Shown here one piece after another: positions 37,521 through 46,241 of a stretch of DNA of 64,000 bases. Below the pieces are notes generated by a model that searched no databases, had not been told where the DNA came from, and was given only the letters and a program-made list of their open reading frames with translations. Made by a program: the position numbers and the translations under genes. Within the stretch, counting starts at the first letter, position 1. Every line of letters begins with the position of its first letter. Origin of the DNA: Paenibacillus donghaensis (GTDB lineage: Bacteria; Bacillota; Bacilli; Paenibacillales; Paenibacillaceae); the NCBI RefSeq assembly GCF_002192415.1, contig NZ_CP021780.1, positions 3,782,001-3,846,000 on the forward strand, given 5' to 3'.

Positions 37521-38636
37521 CTATTGAAACTGCAAAAGATTGCGCCCTTCGTCTGTCATATCGAACAGATGGAATTTATCCGGCCGTATGCCGATCGAGA
37601 CTATTTCTTGTTCTTTTAACTGCTTCTCATTATCGGTTAATAGTCGAATCATAATATCAGACTCTCCATCCCGATCCGTCATTTTAACTAATTGCCCATT
37701 ACCCAAATGCTCAATAAGATCAATTCTCAGCATAATGGATGCTTCATTAGGATGCTCTGGTAAGAAGAAATCATGAGGCCGTATGCCCAGCTTGACGGCT
37801 TTTCCTATATGCTGCTTCTCCAACCTTCGCGACTGGGGAATCTCTAATTCGAACAGTTTCGTCTTCACCCACTGCCGATCCTCTCTCTGCTCCACGGTTC
37901 CGTCAATCAAATTCATAGGCGGGTTACCCAAGAAGCTCGCAACGAATAAGTTAGCAGGATGTTGGAACAGCTCATTTGGAGGCGCATATTGCTGAATTTT
38001 ACCATCGTTAAGAATGGCTACTCGATCAGAGATAGCCAAAGCTTCCTCTTGGTCATGCGTTACAATGATCGTCGTTACGCCCAATTTACGTTGAATCTTA
38101 CGAATCTCATCTCGAACATCCAATTTTAATCGCGCATCCAGATTAGACATCGGTTCATCCAGCAGCAAAATTTCCGGATCCTTGGATAAGGCACGTGCCA
38201 TGGCCACCCGCTGTTGCTGGCCACCTGACAGTTGTGACGGCTTGCGATCAAGCAGATGATCGATTTGCATAATCACACTCGTGTGCAGAGCACGTTCGTG
38301 TGCCTCCTTCTTAGACATCTTTCGCTCACGGAGCGGAAACGCAATGTTATCCCTTACTGTCAAATGAGGATACAGCGCATAGGACTGAAATACCATCCCG
38401 ATATTTCGATCCTTCGGCTCCACATGATTCATAAGTTTATCCTTGAAATATATTTCTCCGGATGTGGGCTTAAGCAATCCGGCCAGCATCATCAGAGTTG
38501 TTGTTTTCCCGCAGCCTGAAGGGCCTAGCAGCGCCACGAATTCACCTTTTGCAATTTCAAGATTCAATCCGTCCACTGCGCGGCTTTCGTTTTGCTTACC
38601 ACCATAGTTTTTTACGATATTCACAAGAGAAATCAT
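37521..38636 (-). CDS. ABC transporter ATPase, CUT1 type (UgpC/MsmK-like)
   Basis: A 371-residue ATPase with Walker A GPSGCGKTTTLMMLAG, signature [16 protein letters not shown] and Walker B ILLLDEPMSNLDARL. A C-terminal OB-fold (TOBE) regulatory region from about 235 onward ends in GIRPDKFHLFD. It energises the two permeases upstream. Its ATG overlaps the permease stop by 4 bases and GGAGGAGC lies upstream. The UgpC/MalK class serves sugars and glycerophosphodiesters, which fits an esterified phosphonate as substrate. Confidence 0.93.
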   Translation of the reverse strand: MISLVNIVKNYGGKQNESRAVDGLNLEIAKGEFVALLGPSGCGKTTTLMMLAGLLKPTSGEIYFKDKLMNHVEPKDRNIGMVFQSYALYPHLTVRDNIAFPLRERKMSKKEAHERALHTSVIMQIDHLLDRKPSQLSGGQQQRVAMARALSKDPEILLLDEPMSNLDARLKLDVRDEIRKIQRKLGVTTIIVTHDQEEALAISDRVAILNDGKIQQYAPPNELFQHPANLFVASFLGNPPMNLIDGTVEQREDRQWVKTKLFELEIPQSRRLEKQHIGKAVKLGIRPHDFFLPEHPNEASIMLRIDLIEHLGNGQLVKMTDRDGESDIMIRLLTDNEKQLKEQEIVSIGIRPDKFHLFDMTDEGRNLLQFQ

Positions 38637-39463
38637 ACCTGCTTAGCTCCTCCCAAGTTAACCTTCAGGAATATTTTTTGAGTAAAGATATAGAACACGA
38701 CCAACGGAATCGTGTAGAACAAACCAATGGCGGTAATCAATCCGTAGTTCATAATGACATTTTCCTTCGTAACCAGACGAGACAGGTAACCAGCTAACGT
38801 CAGCATATTGTCATCGAATATGAACAGCTTGAATAGAAACCACTCACCGTAAGCGCCTAGAAAGGCGAACACTGCAATCGCCCCAATGCCCGGAAATACA
38901 TAAGGAACCAACACTCTCATGAGGGCTTTGAATCTTGTGCATCCATCAACCATCGCCGCCCACTCCAAATCCCAGGGTACCTCATCAAAGAACCCTTTCA
39001 TTATATACACTCTGCCCGGCAAGGACCCTGATATCGCAACGAGAATAACGCCTAAGTACGTATTCACCAGATCCATCTGAACCAGGATGAAGAAGGTAGC
39101 AATGATGAGCGTAATGGCTGGAAATGAGCGCATCAGGAATAGAAACTTCATCGCAGCCAGCTTTCCTTTGAAATCGAGTCTAGAGAATGCATACGCGGCG
39201 GGTACAGCAATGATAATCTCAATCACTACAATAAGAGATGAATAGACTAATGTATTTAGAACAATGGGCCAAATCGCTGGTAGATTAACCCCCGCATACT
39301 CGACAGGCTCCTTCACAAAATTGAAGTTTTCCAGCGAAAATTGGCCCGTCGTGCTATTCAAAGTCGCTGAGAGAAAGTACCATATGATCATTCCGACGAT
39401 AGGCATGGCGAAAAGCAGCATGTATGTGTGCACGAGCAGCTTTTTTACAGTTATAGTTGACAT
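38633..39463 (-). CDS. ABC transporter permease, MalG-like
   Basis: A 276-residue permease with six membrane segments and the EAA loop DLEWAAMVDGCTRFKALMRV, followed by LVPYVFPGIGAIAVFAFLG. It is the second membrane subunit of the CUT1-type importer. AGGAGG precedes ATG 39463, which lies 9 bases after the MalF-like gene. The frame is intact. Confidence 0.92.
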   Translation of the reverse strand: MSTITVKKLLVHTYMLLFAMPIVGMIIWYFLSATLNSTTGQFSLENFNFVKEPVEYAGVNLPAIWPIVLNTLVYSSLIVVIEIIIAVPAAYAFSRLDFKGKLAAMKFLFLMRSFPAITLIIATFFILVQMDLVNTYLGVILVAISGSLPGRVYIMKGFFDEVPWDLEWAAMVDGCTRFKALMRVLVPYVFPGIGAIAVFAFLGAYGEWFLFKLFIFDDNMLTLAGYLSRLVTKENVIMNYGLITAIGLFYTIPLVVFYIFTQKIFLKVNLGGAKQV

Positions 39464-39472
39464 CTTGGCCTC

Positions 39473-40411
39473 CTAATCTTCAATGCGCGATGGCTTGATC
39501 ATTTCATCAAAATCAAACAGCCTCAGCAGCCATAATGTCAAAATAAGCGAGATCAGAACGACCACAAGCGATAAAGCAGCGCCATAGCCATAATATTTTA
39601 GATTAAAGGCCTGCTGATAAGCATATAAAGATAACGTTGTCGTATCCCGCATCGGTCCGCCATTGGTTAATAGCAAGATAAAGAAGTAGGAGGACACAAA
39701 ACCGATAAGGTCAGATATCGTGATATACATTAACGGCCACTTTAATGAAGGCAGGATAATTTTGGTGATAACCGATTTTTCACTGGCTCCATCCACTTTG
39801 GCGGCCTTATACAGATCTTCAGGGATGGAGCTAATGGCTGCAGATAGGAGAATCATTCCCCCGGAAGTCGTAGATACAATGGTAGCAATGATGACGACAG
39901 CCATAGCAATTTTTGTGAACCACGAAATGGGGTCACCATCTGGCTGGAAGAATAGTGCAATCTTATTGAGCCACCCTTCACCCGTGGGGTCAAATAGATA
40001 TTTCCAGAACGTAACATAGACAACAGCAGGAATGATGCTCGGAATTAACCAAAGGACACGATAAATGACGGCCGAGAAACTCCCCTTTAAAAAATACTGG
40101 GTCGCGATCGAGATAAATAGTCCGAAGAACAAAGAGAAAGCAAGTGTAATCCCTGCAAATACGAAGGTGTTCCACAAAATTTGAGGCATGCTATAATCGG
40201 AAAAGATTCGTTTGAAATTTTCGAAACCAACAAAGTTGATTTTCATTGATGCATTCAAGTCCGTGAAGGACATAATAATGGTCGCGATAGCCGGAAGAAT
40301 AAAAAAGACAAGCACCAGAAGAGCGAAAGGCATGATGAATAAATAAGGATACACTCTCTTGGTAAAAGGCTTCTTGTACGCCTTCTTAGCTACCGTCACG
40401 GGGATCTCCAT
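39473..40411 (-). CDS. ABC transporter permease, MalF-like
   Basis: A 312-residue permease with six membrane segments and the EAA loop EDLYKAAKVDGASEKSVITK. The N-terminus is cytosolic and basic (KKAYKKPFTKRVYPYLF). It follows the binding-protein gene after about 80 bases that hold a stable stem-loop, a common arrangement that lowers permease expression relative to the binding protein. AGGTGCAG precedes the ATG. Confidence 0.92.
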   Translation of the reverse strand: MEIPVTVAKKAYKKPFTKRVYPYLFIMPFALLVLVFFILPAIATIIMSFTDLNASMKINFVGFENFKRIFSDYSMPQILWNTFVFAGITLAFSLFFGLFISIATQYFLKGSFSAVIYRVLWLIPSIIPAVVYVTFWKYLFDPTGEGWLNKIALFFQPDGDPISWFTKIAMAVVIIATIVSTTSGGMILLSAAISSIPEDLYKAAKVDGASEKSVITKIILPSLKWPLMYITISDLIGFVSSYFFILLLTNGGPMRDTTTLSLYAYQQAFNLKYYGYGAALSLVVVLISLILTLWLLRLFDFDEMIKPSRIED

Positions 40412-40450
40412 AATGAAATCTGCACCTGCTTCCTATTAAGAAAATATACG

Positions 40451-40480
40451 GAAGGTGCTCTTGCAGAACAGAGCACCTTC
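40451..40480 (-). other. Intra-operon stem-loop between binding protein and permeases
   Basis: A perfect 11-bp stem (GAAGGTGCTCT / AGAGCACCTTC) with an 8-base loop and no T-run follows the binding-protein stop. Such loops stabilise the upstream mRNA or attenuate transcription into the permease genes; which one is inference. Confidence 0.75.
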
Positions 40481-40492
40481 TCAGTATCATTG

Positions 40493-41860
40493 TTATTCTA
40501 CAATGAGGCTATCTGCTGGTACATTTTGTTGCACATCCTTTTTGAACAGCTCATAGGCTTCAGCTGACGTTTTGCCTTTCGTAAGTATGGCATCGATACC
40601 GAGCGTGAAGGATTTCATATAGACTGCATAATCCATCTGAGCCGGCCGTGTCTTGGTAAATTCGATCAAATACGCATGATCTTTGTAGAAGTTCATTTCT
40701 TGAAAGCGCGAGTCTTCCTGCGCTGCCGCCGTTACGGGCAGCTTACCGCTCTTAAGCGTATGATTGATCTGAAGATCAGGATCCAACATATGTTCAATCA
40801 GTCTTTGGACATAAGGCATCTTCTCATCATCCACACCTGATCCCACAAAGATCATGGCAGGATTACTGTAGGATACTGGTTTTCCTCCCTGTTCCACCGA
40901 CGGAATCGGAATCCAGATCGCATTCTCGTTAAACCATTTTTCATAGCCAGCCAAGTCTTCATCCATGCCAAGCTGCGTACGCATTAATTGGTAAAATTCA
41001 GTGCGGGCAAATTCAGCGAACAGATCACCTTTAATGAACATCGCCGCAGCCTTCTCCGTATCAATCTCTGCAATTCCTTCTGTAACTACACCGCGCTGCA
41101 TCGCGTCATACCAGAATTCATAAACCTTCTGCGTATTTGGCGACAGAACCATCTTGTTTTGTTCAGCATTGTAATTGAAGTTACCGAATGTATAATTCCA
41201 CCCTTCAAACCGGGTATCCTCTACTCCAAATCCTGACTTAACCAGCTTTTGCTTAACAGCCGTATCTGCCAGATCAACCAGCTCGTTGAAAGTGAAACTG
41301 CCATCATCCACGCGAGTTTTCAGCTCATCAATCTGTGTGGTTGTCCACCCTAACCCTTCCAGCGCCTTCCGGCTGACGAATACTGGAGATGCATCCATAT
41401 CCTGAATAACGCCGTAGTAGTGATCTTGGTATTTCATAATATTTTCGTAGGATGCGGGCATGTTATTGAACACATCTGAATTTCCAACCCAATCCACATC
41501 ACGGATTAGTCCGGCATTCAACTGCCACCCAATATCTACGCTGGAATTAATAAATATATCCGCTTTTTTATTCGCTTGTGCCTGCAGAATAAGCTCATCA
41601 TCGCCAATGCCAGGCCACCAGTCTATTCTGACTTGTACCTTATCCGCCTTCAGCTCCTCATTCAGACGCTTCTCTGCTTCAATGAAATTGTCCTTACGCG
41701 CTCCCCATGTATTCTCACGAACGGAGAGCACTACTTCTTTCATATTCCCCTCATTGCTAGGAGTATCTGTAACTGAACCAGAATTAGAGCTTGTACTACA
41801 TCCGGCTAACAATGTAATACTTGTAAGTATACTAACTAATCCAAGTGCAAACCTCTTCAT
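40493..41860 (-). CDS. Extracellular solute-binding lipoprotein (CUT1 family)
   Basis: A 455-residue lipoprotein. The signal peptide ends in lipobox ITLLAGC, and a Ser/Asn-rich linker follows. The mature protein resembles family-1 binding proteins for oligosaccharides or glycerophosphodiesters (VQVRIDWWPGIGDDELILQA, KAAAMFIKGDLFAEFA). ATG 41860 has GAGGAGGG upstream; the longer frame from 41932 has none. An operator-like sequence shared with two other promoters of the cluster lies about 110 bases upstream. The ligand is not known; context suggests an aminoethylphosphonate derivative. Confidence 0.92.
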   Translation of the reverse strand: MKRFALGLVSILTSITLLAGCSTSSNSGSVTDTPSNEGNMKEVVLSVRENTWGARKDNFIEAEKRLNEELKADKVQVRIDWWPGIGDDELILQAQANKKADIFINSSVDIGWQLNAGLIRDVDWVGNSDVFNNMPASYENIMKYQDHYYGVIQDMDASPVFVSRKALEGLGWTTTQIDELKTRVDDGSFTFNELVDLADTAVKQKLVKSGFGVEDTRFEGWNYTFGNFNYNAEQNKMVLSPNTQKVYEFWYDAMQRGVVTEGIAEIDTEKAAAMFIKGDLFAEFARTEFYQLMRTQLGMDEDLAGYEKWFNENAIWIPIPSVEQGGKPVSYSNPAMIFVGSGVDDEKMPYVQRLIEHMLDPDLQINHTLKSGKLPVTAAAQEDSRFQEMNFYKDHAYLIEFTKTRPAQMDYAVYMKSFTLGIDAILTKGKTSAEAYELFKKDVQQNVPADSLIVE

Positions 41861-41965
41861 GCTAATAAACCCTCCTCGTTTTCCAGTTATCACTGGCATA
41901 ACTAAACTATAACGGAGAATTGTAAAACCCATGTCAATTGCACATAAAATATTTGCTTTATTTTA

Positions 41966-41993
41966 TTTTCATTTGCATTCATGTTGTTTTCAT
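41966..41993 (-). promoter_or_regulatory. Operator-like motif, copy A (transporter promoter)
   Basis: In gene direction it reads ATGAAAACAACATGAATGCAAATGAAAA, containing two direct ATGAA half-sites. Near-identical copies lie at 47274-47300 and 49841-49866, each in front of a transcription unit of the cluster. Likely binding site of the DeoR-type regulator at 47547. Confidence 0.7.
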
Positions 41994-42010
41994 CCTGAAA
42001 AAAACTGATT

Positions 42011-43369
42011 TCAGCTTTTAAACACATACTCTAGCGCTTGATCCAAAATAACAAACGCTTCTTCCATTTGTGCAATACTGGTAATTAGTGGAGGAACAAG
42101 TGTGATAACATTTCCGCTGGATACCTTGAAACTTAGCCCCCGGGATAGACATTCATAGAGAAGCTTTTCTGCACCTGTCACTTCTTTTTCTTTCGTCACA
42201 CGATCCGATACAAGTTCAATTGCCGCCAGCATCCCTATCACCCGAACATCGCCGATTACCTCATACTTCTTCTGCAGATCCTCAAGATGAGAGGTTAGCC
42301 ATAGCTCCATACGCCCTGCATGCTCAAGCAGATTTTCATTTTCAATGTATTCAATGGTAGCCAAAGCAGCCGCACAGCCTACAGCACTTTTTTCATGTGT
42401 ATAATGCCCGAGTGAAATATCGCCCGCAATATCTAAATGTTCTCTGGCAATGACACCCGCCATCGGAAAAATCCCACCGCCAAACCCTTTGCCGATGACG
42501 ACGATATCCGGAACAATATCATAATGCTCATGAACGAACATTGTGCCCGTACGGCCTAGCGCCGTCGGTATTTCATCCAATATAAGCAAGACGCCATAAT
42601 CGTTGCAGATTTGACGAAGCCGTTGCATATAGGCAACACTAGGGATCTGTACGTCCGTGCTTCGAATAGGCTCAAGAATGACAGCACACACATCACCTTC
42701 TCGTTCCAACATATAGGTTAGGTAGTCCAGATTTCTGACAGCAGCTGTGTCTCCTTCACCAAAGATTGAACGATAGCTGTTATAAGGCATCATATGCTCT
42801 GTTCCAGTCATCATCGGTCCCATCCCACTCCTGAATACAGCTTCACCACCCACCGATATTGCATCCAGGCTTGCACCATGAAAGGAATCCCACGTCGAAA
42901 TGGTTTTGTGCTTACCGGTTGCTCTGCGTGCAAGCTTTAGCGCTATTCCAATAGCCGTTGTACCTCCAGGTGCAAAAAGCACCTTGTTCAAATCTCCCGG
43001 TGCAAGCTCGGTCAGCTTCTGTGCCAGATCAATCGCAACCTGGCTCGTATATCGGCGGGGCAGAAATGGCAGTTGCTGCATCTGTTTGATGATCGCATTC
43101 ATTACATACTCATTTTTGTAACCCACCTGATGCACGCTATTTCCATGAAAATCCATTATTCTGCGTCCATCCACATCCTCAATGTATATCCCCTCTGCAC
43201 TAACAATGGCATTTAAACACGGCGTGGACATCGACTGATGAAGAAAAAGCTTGCTGTCCTGGTCCAAAACAGCAAGCGCCTCTTCACTTAGATGCTCATC
43301 TTGCCAAGCTTGACGTTCATCCGTTCCATTGATATCTCCTTCTATACGACTATTGATGCGGATGGGCAT
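42011..43369 (-). CDS. pbfA: PbfA-like (R)-1-hydroxy-2-aminoethylphosphonate ammonia-lyase
   Basis: A 452-residue class III aminotransferase-fold, PLP-dependent enzyme. MDFHGNSVHQVGYKN, FAPGGTTAIGIALKLAR, LILDEIPTALGRTG and the PLP lysine in VVIGKGFGGGIFPMAG are evident. Generic annotation would be an aspartate aminotransferase-family protein, but it sits directly after phnW and phnX and has the PbfA-type HQSMSTPCL and FHGNSVHQVG segments. PbfA converts (R)-1-hydroxy-2-aminoethylphosphonate to phosphonoacetaldehyde and ammonia, the PhnX substrate. It overlaps phnX by 28 bases; ATG 43369 has AGGAG at 7-8 bases. Confidence 0.8.
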   Translation of the reverse strand: MPIRINSRIEGDINGTDERQAWQDEHLSEEALAVLDQDSKLFLHQSMSTPCLNAIVSAEGIYIEDVDGRRIMDFHGNSVHQVGYKNEYVMNAIIKQMQQLPFLPRRYTSQVAIDLAQKLTELAPGDLNKVLFAPGGTTAIGIALKLARRATGKHKTISTWDSFHGASLDAISVGGEAVFRSGMGPMMTGTEHMMPYNSYRSIFGEGDTAAVRNLDYLTYMLEREGDVCAVILEPIRSTDVQIPSVAYMQRLRQICNDYGVLLILDEIPTALGRTGTMFVHEHYDIVPDIVVIGKGFGGGIFPMAGVIAREHLDIAGDISLGHYTHEKSAVGCAAALATIEYIENENLLEHAGRMELWLTSHLEDLQKKYEVIGDVRVIGMLAAIELVSDRVTKEKEVTGAEKLLYECLSRGLSFKVSSGNVITLVPPLITSIAQMEEAFVILDQALEYVFKS

Positions 43370-44169
43370 AAGGCAGCTCCTTTCATCAACCGTTCATTGA
43401 TTTGCTCAATCATTCGAGGTAACTGGGATATATCTTCAATAACGCCATGCGCTCCTGCTTCCATATAGTTCTTACGCACACGAGCAGTTATCTGACGTTC
43501 TTCCTCTGGAGACAACTGCTCTACCTCAGCTTCCGTAAGACCAAGCATCGAGCTGCCTTTCACAATACCAATCGCCCATACGCCTGCACTATTTGCCTCT
43601 TGAATATCAGATATTGTATCTCCGACCTTGACCACTTGTGCATGATGACGCAGACCAAGCTGCTTCATATTTTCATATATCATGTACGGATATGGTCTGC
43701 CTTTATCCATAACCAGGTCAGGAGTTACCCAATGATCAGGTTCGTAGCCATATTTCTTGGCAGTCTTCTCCACAATAGAAAGCATCGCGGAAGTATAGCC
43801 TGTAGTGGCTCCGATTTTTAAGCCCTGCTGCTTCAACTGCTGTATGGTCTCTACAACATAGGGTATGGGCTTTCCGTACTGCGGGAGAATAGCCAGGAGT
43901 TTGGGCTCGAATCGATCATGCAACTCATCAATGTCTGCCTCCGTGTAACCACGGTTGAATTTCTCCTGAAAAGCGGCTTCTATTCTAGGCATTTGCAACA
44001 ACGATTGAATGTGATCCCACTTCAGTTGCCCCATTGGAACCCGTACCTCTTCCATCGTTAACAGAATATCTATTTCCTCAAAAATATCCATAAACACCTG
44101 CACCGGTGCAAAACAACCATAATCAACTGTGGTTCCCGCCCAATCTAAAATAACACCCTCAATTCTCAT
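43342..44169 (-). CDS. phnX: Phosphonoacetaldehyde hydrolase (phosphonatase)
   Basis: A 275-residue HAD-superfamily enzyme cleaving the C-P bond of phosphonoacetaldehyde to acetaldehyde and phosphate. The nucleophile loop VILDWAGTTVDYG is characteristic, and the cap motif PMGQLKWDHI provides the Schiff-base lysine unique to PhnX. VKVGDTISDIQEANSAG is the metal-binding HAD motif. It overlaps phnW by 11 bases and is followed by the PbfA-like gene, forming a complete AEP degradation route. Confidence 0.95.
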   Translation of the reverse strand: MRIEGVILDWAGTTVDYGCFAPVQVFMDIFEEIDILLTMEEVRVPMGQLKWDHIQSLLQMPRIEAAFQEKFNRGYTEADIDELHDRFEPKLLAILPQYGKPIPYVVETIQQLKQQGLKIGATTGYTSAMLSIVEKTAKKYGYEPDHWVTPDLVMDKGRPYPYMIYENMKQLGLRHHAQVVKVGDTISDIQEANSAGVWAIGIVKGSSMLGLTEAEVEQLSPEEERQITARVRKNYMEAGAHGVIEDISQLPRMIEQINERLMKGAALCPSASIVV

Positions 44170-45268
44170 CCTTCATCTCTCCAACATAACGTAATATTTG
44201 TTCACTTAATTTCTTCATATCCTCGGCATGCACGTCACCTATATTCCCGATACGAAATACATTCGCATCAGTTAATTTACCAGGGTAAATTACATAACCA
44301 GCCGATTTCAAATCGTGATAAAAATGGTCAAATGAAAAGGGGAAATGCACTGGGTACAAGAAGGTTGTAATAATGGGGGAATGAAACTCCCTAGCCAAGT
44401 AAGTCGTAAAGCCAGCTTGAACCAACCCTTCCACAACCATTTGCTGATTCCTGCAATATCTCGCATGACGGGCTTCCACACCGCCTTCTTCTGCCAGTTC
44501 CTTTAGGGCTTGGGCAAATGCGTAAACCACATGCGTTGGCGAAGTAAAGCGCCACTTGCCCTCGTCCTGCTCCATCGTGTCCCATTGGTCATACAAATCA
44601 AGCGATAATGAACGTGCTCTTCCTTTGCATTTCTTAAGCTCATTCCTTTGGCAAAGTATAAAGCTGAAACCTGGCACACCCTGAATGCATTTATTCGCGC
44701 TGCTGATGATAAAGTCGATTTGTAGCTGTTCTACTTCAATCGGAATGCCTCCGAAGCTACTCATGGCATCTATTATTGCTATTCGATTATTCCGCTTAAT
44801 CACATCAATCACCGCTTCAAGCGGGTTCAGAATACCTGTGGTCGTCTCACAATGAACCATAGCAACATGCGTAATAGAAGTATCTTCAACCAGAGTCCTC
44901 TCCACTGCTTGTGGATCAACCTGTGTATTCGTGTCAAAGATAAGGGATACATACGAAATTTGAAGTACCTTTGCGATTTCTTCGATGCGCTTCCCATATG
45001 CACCATTTCGCAAAATTAACAGCTTCCCGTCATTCGGAATGACCGATCCAATTGTCGATTCAATCCCGAAGGTACCACTTCCTTGCATGAACAGGGCTGT
45101 ATAGTGCTCCTTTGATGCACGACCAACCTCTAATAGTTGCAGGCGAATCTGCTGAACAATGGTCTTATAGTCATGATCCCAGGTGCACCAATCCTTTAGC
45201 ATCGCCTCTTTGACCGTTGAGGTTGTGGATAAGGGACCCGGTGTTAATAATAAATACGGATTACTCAT
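44159..45268 (-). CDS. phnW: 2-aminoethylphosphonate--pyruvate transaminase
   Basis: A 369-residue class V aminotransferase transferring the amino group of 2-aminoethylphosphonate to pyruvate and yielding phosphonoacetaldehyde for PhnX. The start YLLLTPGPLSTTSTVKEAML and KDWCTWDHDY are PhnW hallmarks; the PLP lysine is in SSANKCIQGVPGFSF. Its ATG overlaps the stop of the first PHP-domain gene by 4 bases with GGAGGAGC upstream, so it is translationally coupled to that hydrolase. Confidence 0.95.
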   Translation of the reverse strand: MSNPYLLLTPGPLSTTSTVKEAMLKDWCTWDHDYKTIVQQIRLQLLEVGRASKEHYTALFMQGSGTFGIESTIGSVIPNDGKLLILRNGAYGKRIEEIAKVLQISYVSLIFDTNTQVDPQAVERTLVEDTSITHVAMVHCETTTGILNPLEAVIDVIKRNNRIAIIDAMSSFGGIPIEVEQLQIDFIISSANKCIQGVPGFSFILCQRNELKKCKGRARSLSLDLYDQWDTMEQDEGKWRFTSPTHVVYAFAQALKELAEEGGVEARHARYCRNQQMVVEGLVQAGFTTYLAREFHSPIITTFLYPVHFPFSFDHFYHDLKSAGYVIYPGKLTDANVFRIGNIGDVHAEDMKKLSEQILRYVGEMKDEN

Positions 45269-46239
45269 AGCTCCTCCAATAAGTTCCGCTCAGATTTCGG
45301 GTAGATTGGATTGCTCCACGCTACTTTGCCCGATGCATCAACACATTCCACACGCACATATTGCTCATTATTTTGAATTGGATATTCAGCTTCGGTAATG
45401 TTCTCTCCAGTTGGATCCATTTCAGCCAAGCCATTGTTAGGAAAAGTAATAAAACGAATACTTCGCACAGGAGAGCAGGTGACCTGGAGCCTGTCGTTCT
45501 TGATACAAAGCTCATGGATCATCGGACCATTGGAGCTATAATACTGACCTGCTTTTATAGCCTCGATAATCGCCTGTTGCTCTAACTGATCGGCCTCAAC
45601 AACAATCCAGCCACCATAAAATTCGGACACTGCCATATCCGTTGGACCGCCGTGAGCGTCGTCTGCTGCAATGGCGTTCACCTGCTTGCCTCGCTTCAAC
45701 ACGTAGTCCCAGTAGGATACTCCGTAACCTACCGCCTCCTGAATTTCGGATTGGTGATTATAGATTTCAATCGCTGCATAACCCTCAAGCTGAAGCAGAT
45801 CCTCTTCTCGATTCTTTGACCATTCCGGATGATTCATAATGACCAGGTTGCCTTTGCTTCTCATCTCATCGATCAATTGCTGAATAGTATCCAGGTTCTC
45901 ATAATCCGGCTTCTCATGTTCCTCATCATGCTGAAAAGGCTTCTCTACCTTCCGTGAGCGATCTAAAAGTCCATGTAGATGGTACTGCTGACCCGTTGTA
46001 TCCCGTTCCATATTACAAGCCATTTCATAGCCGTCCAGCATAATAAAAGTCTCCGTATCATACTCGTCGCTATGAAAATAAATTTCATGGTCGCTCAAGC
46101 ACATAAAGTCATAGCTCTTCGAGCGATAGGCCGCAATCATTTGTTCTACCGTATACATCCCATCACTGCGAACAGAATGTGCATGAATGTTGCCTTTATA
46201 CTTTTGACGCCCAGTGCACAAAAGAGTAACATCTCTCAT
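45265..46239 (-). CDS. PHP-domain metallohydrolase, CehA/McbA-like (copy 1)
   Basis: A 324-residue enzyme with an N-terminal PHP domain: NIHAHSVRSDGMY, CLSDHEIYFH, VIMNHPEWS and ADDAHGGPTDM supply the metal ligands. A C-terminal beta domain of about 90 residues (ECVDASGKVAWSNPIYP) follows. CehA/McbA-type members hydrolyse esters and carbamates. It is a paralogue of the next gene upstream (same length, same C-terminal AWSNPI motif) and couples to phnW, which suggests it releases aminoethylphosphonate from an ester. GGAGGAAG lies before ATG 46239. Confidence 0.88.
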   Translation of the reverse strand: MRDVTLLCTGRQKYKGNIHAHSVRSDGMYTVEQMIAAYRSKSYDFMCLSDHEIYFHSDEYDTETFIMLDGYEMACNMERDTTGQQYHLHGLLDRSRKVEKPFQHDEEHEKPDYENLDTIQQLIDEMRSKGNLVIMNHPEWSKNREEDLLQLEGYAAIEIYNHQSEIQEAVGYGVSYWDYVLKRGKQVNAIAADDAHGGPTDMAVSEFYGGWIVVEADQLEQQAIIEAIKAGQYYSSNGPMIHELCIKNDRLQVTCSPVRSIRFITFPNNGLAEMDPTGENITEAEYPIQNNEQYVRVECVDASGKVAWSNPIYPKSERNLLEEL

Positions 46240-46241
46240 GG

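Noticed and set aside
42011..43369. Ordinary ornithine/acetylornithine-type transaminase
   Set aside because: The fold is class III, but the tight linkage with phnW-phnX and the HQSMSTPCL/FHGNSVHQVG segments favour the PbfA type.
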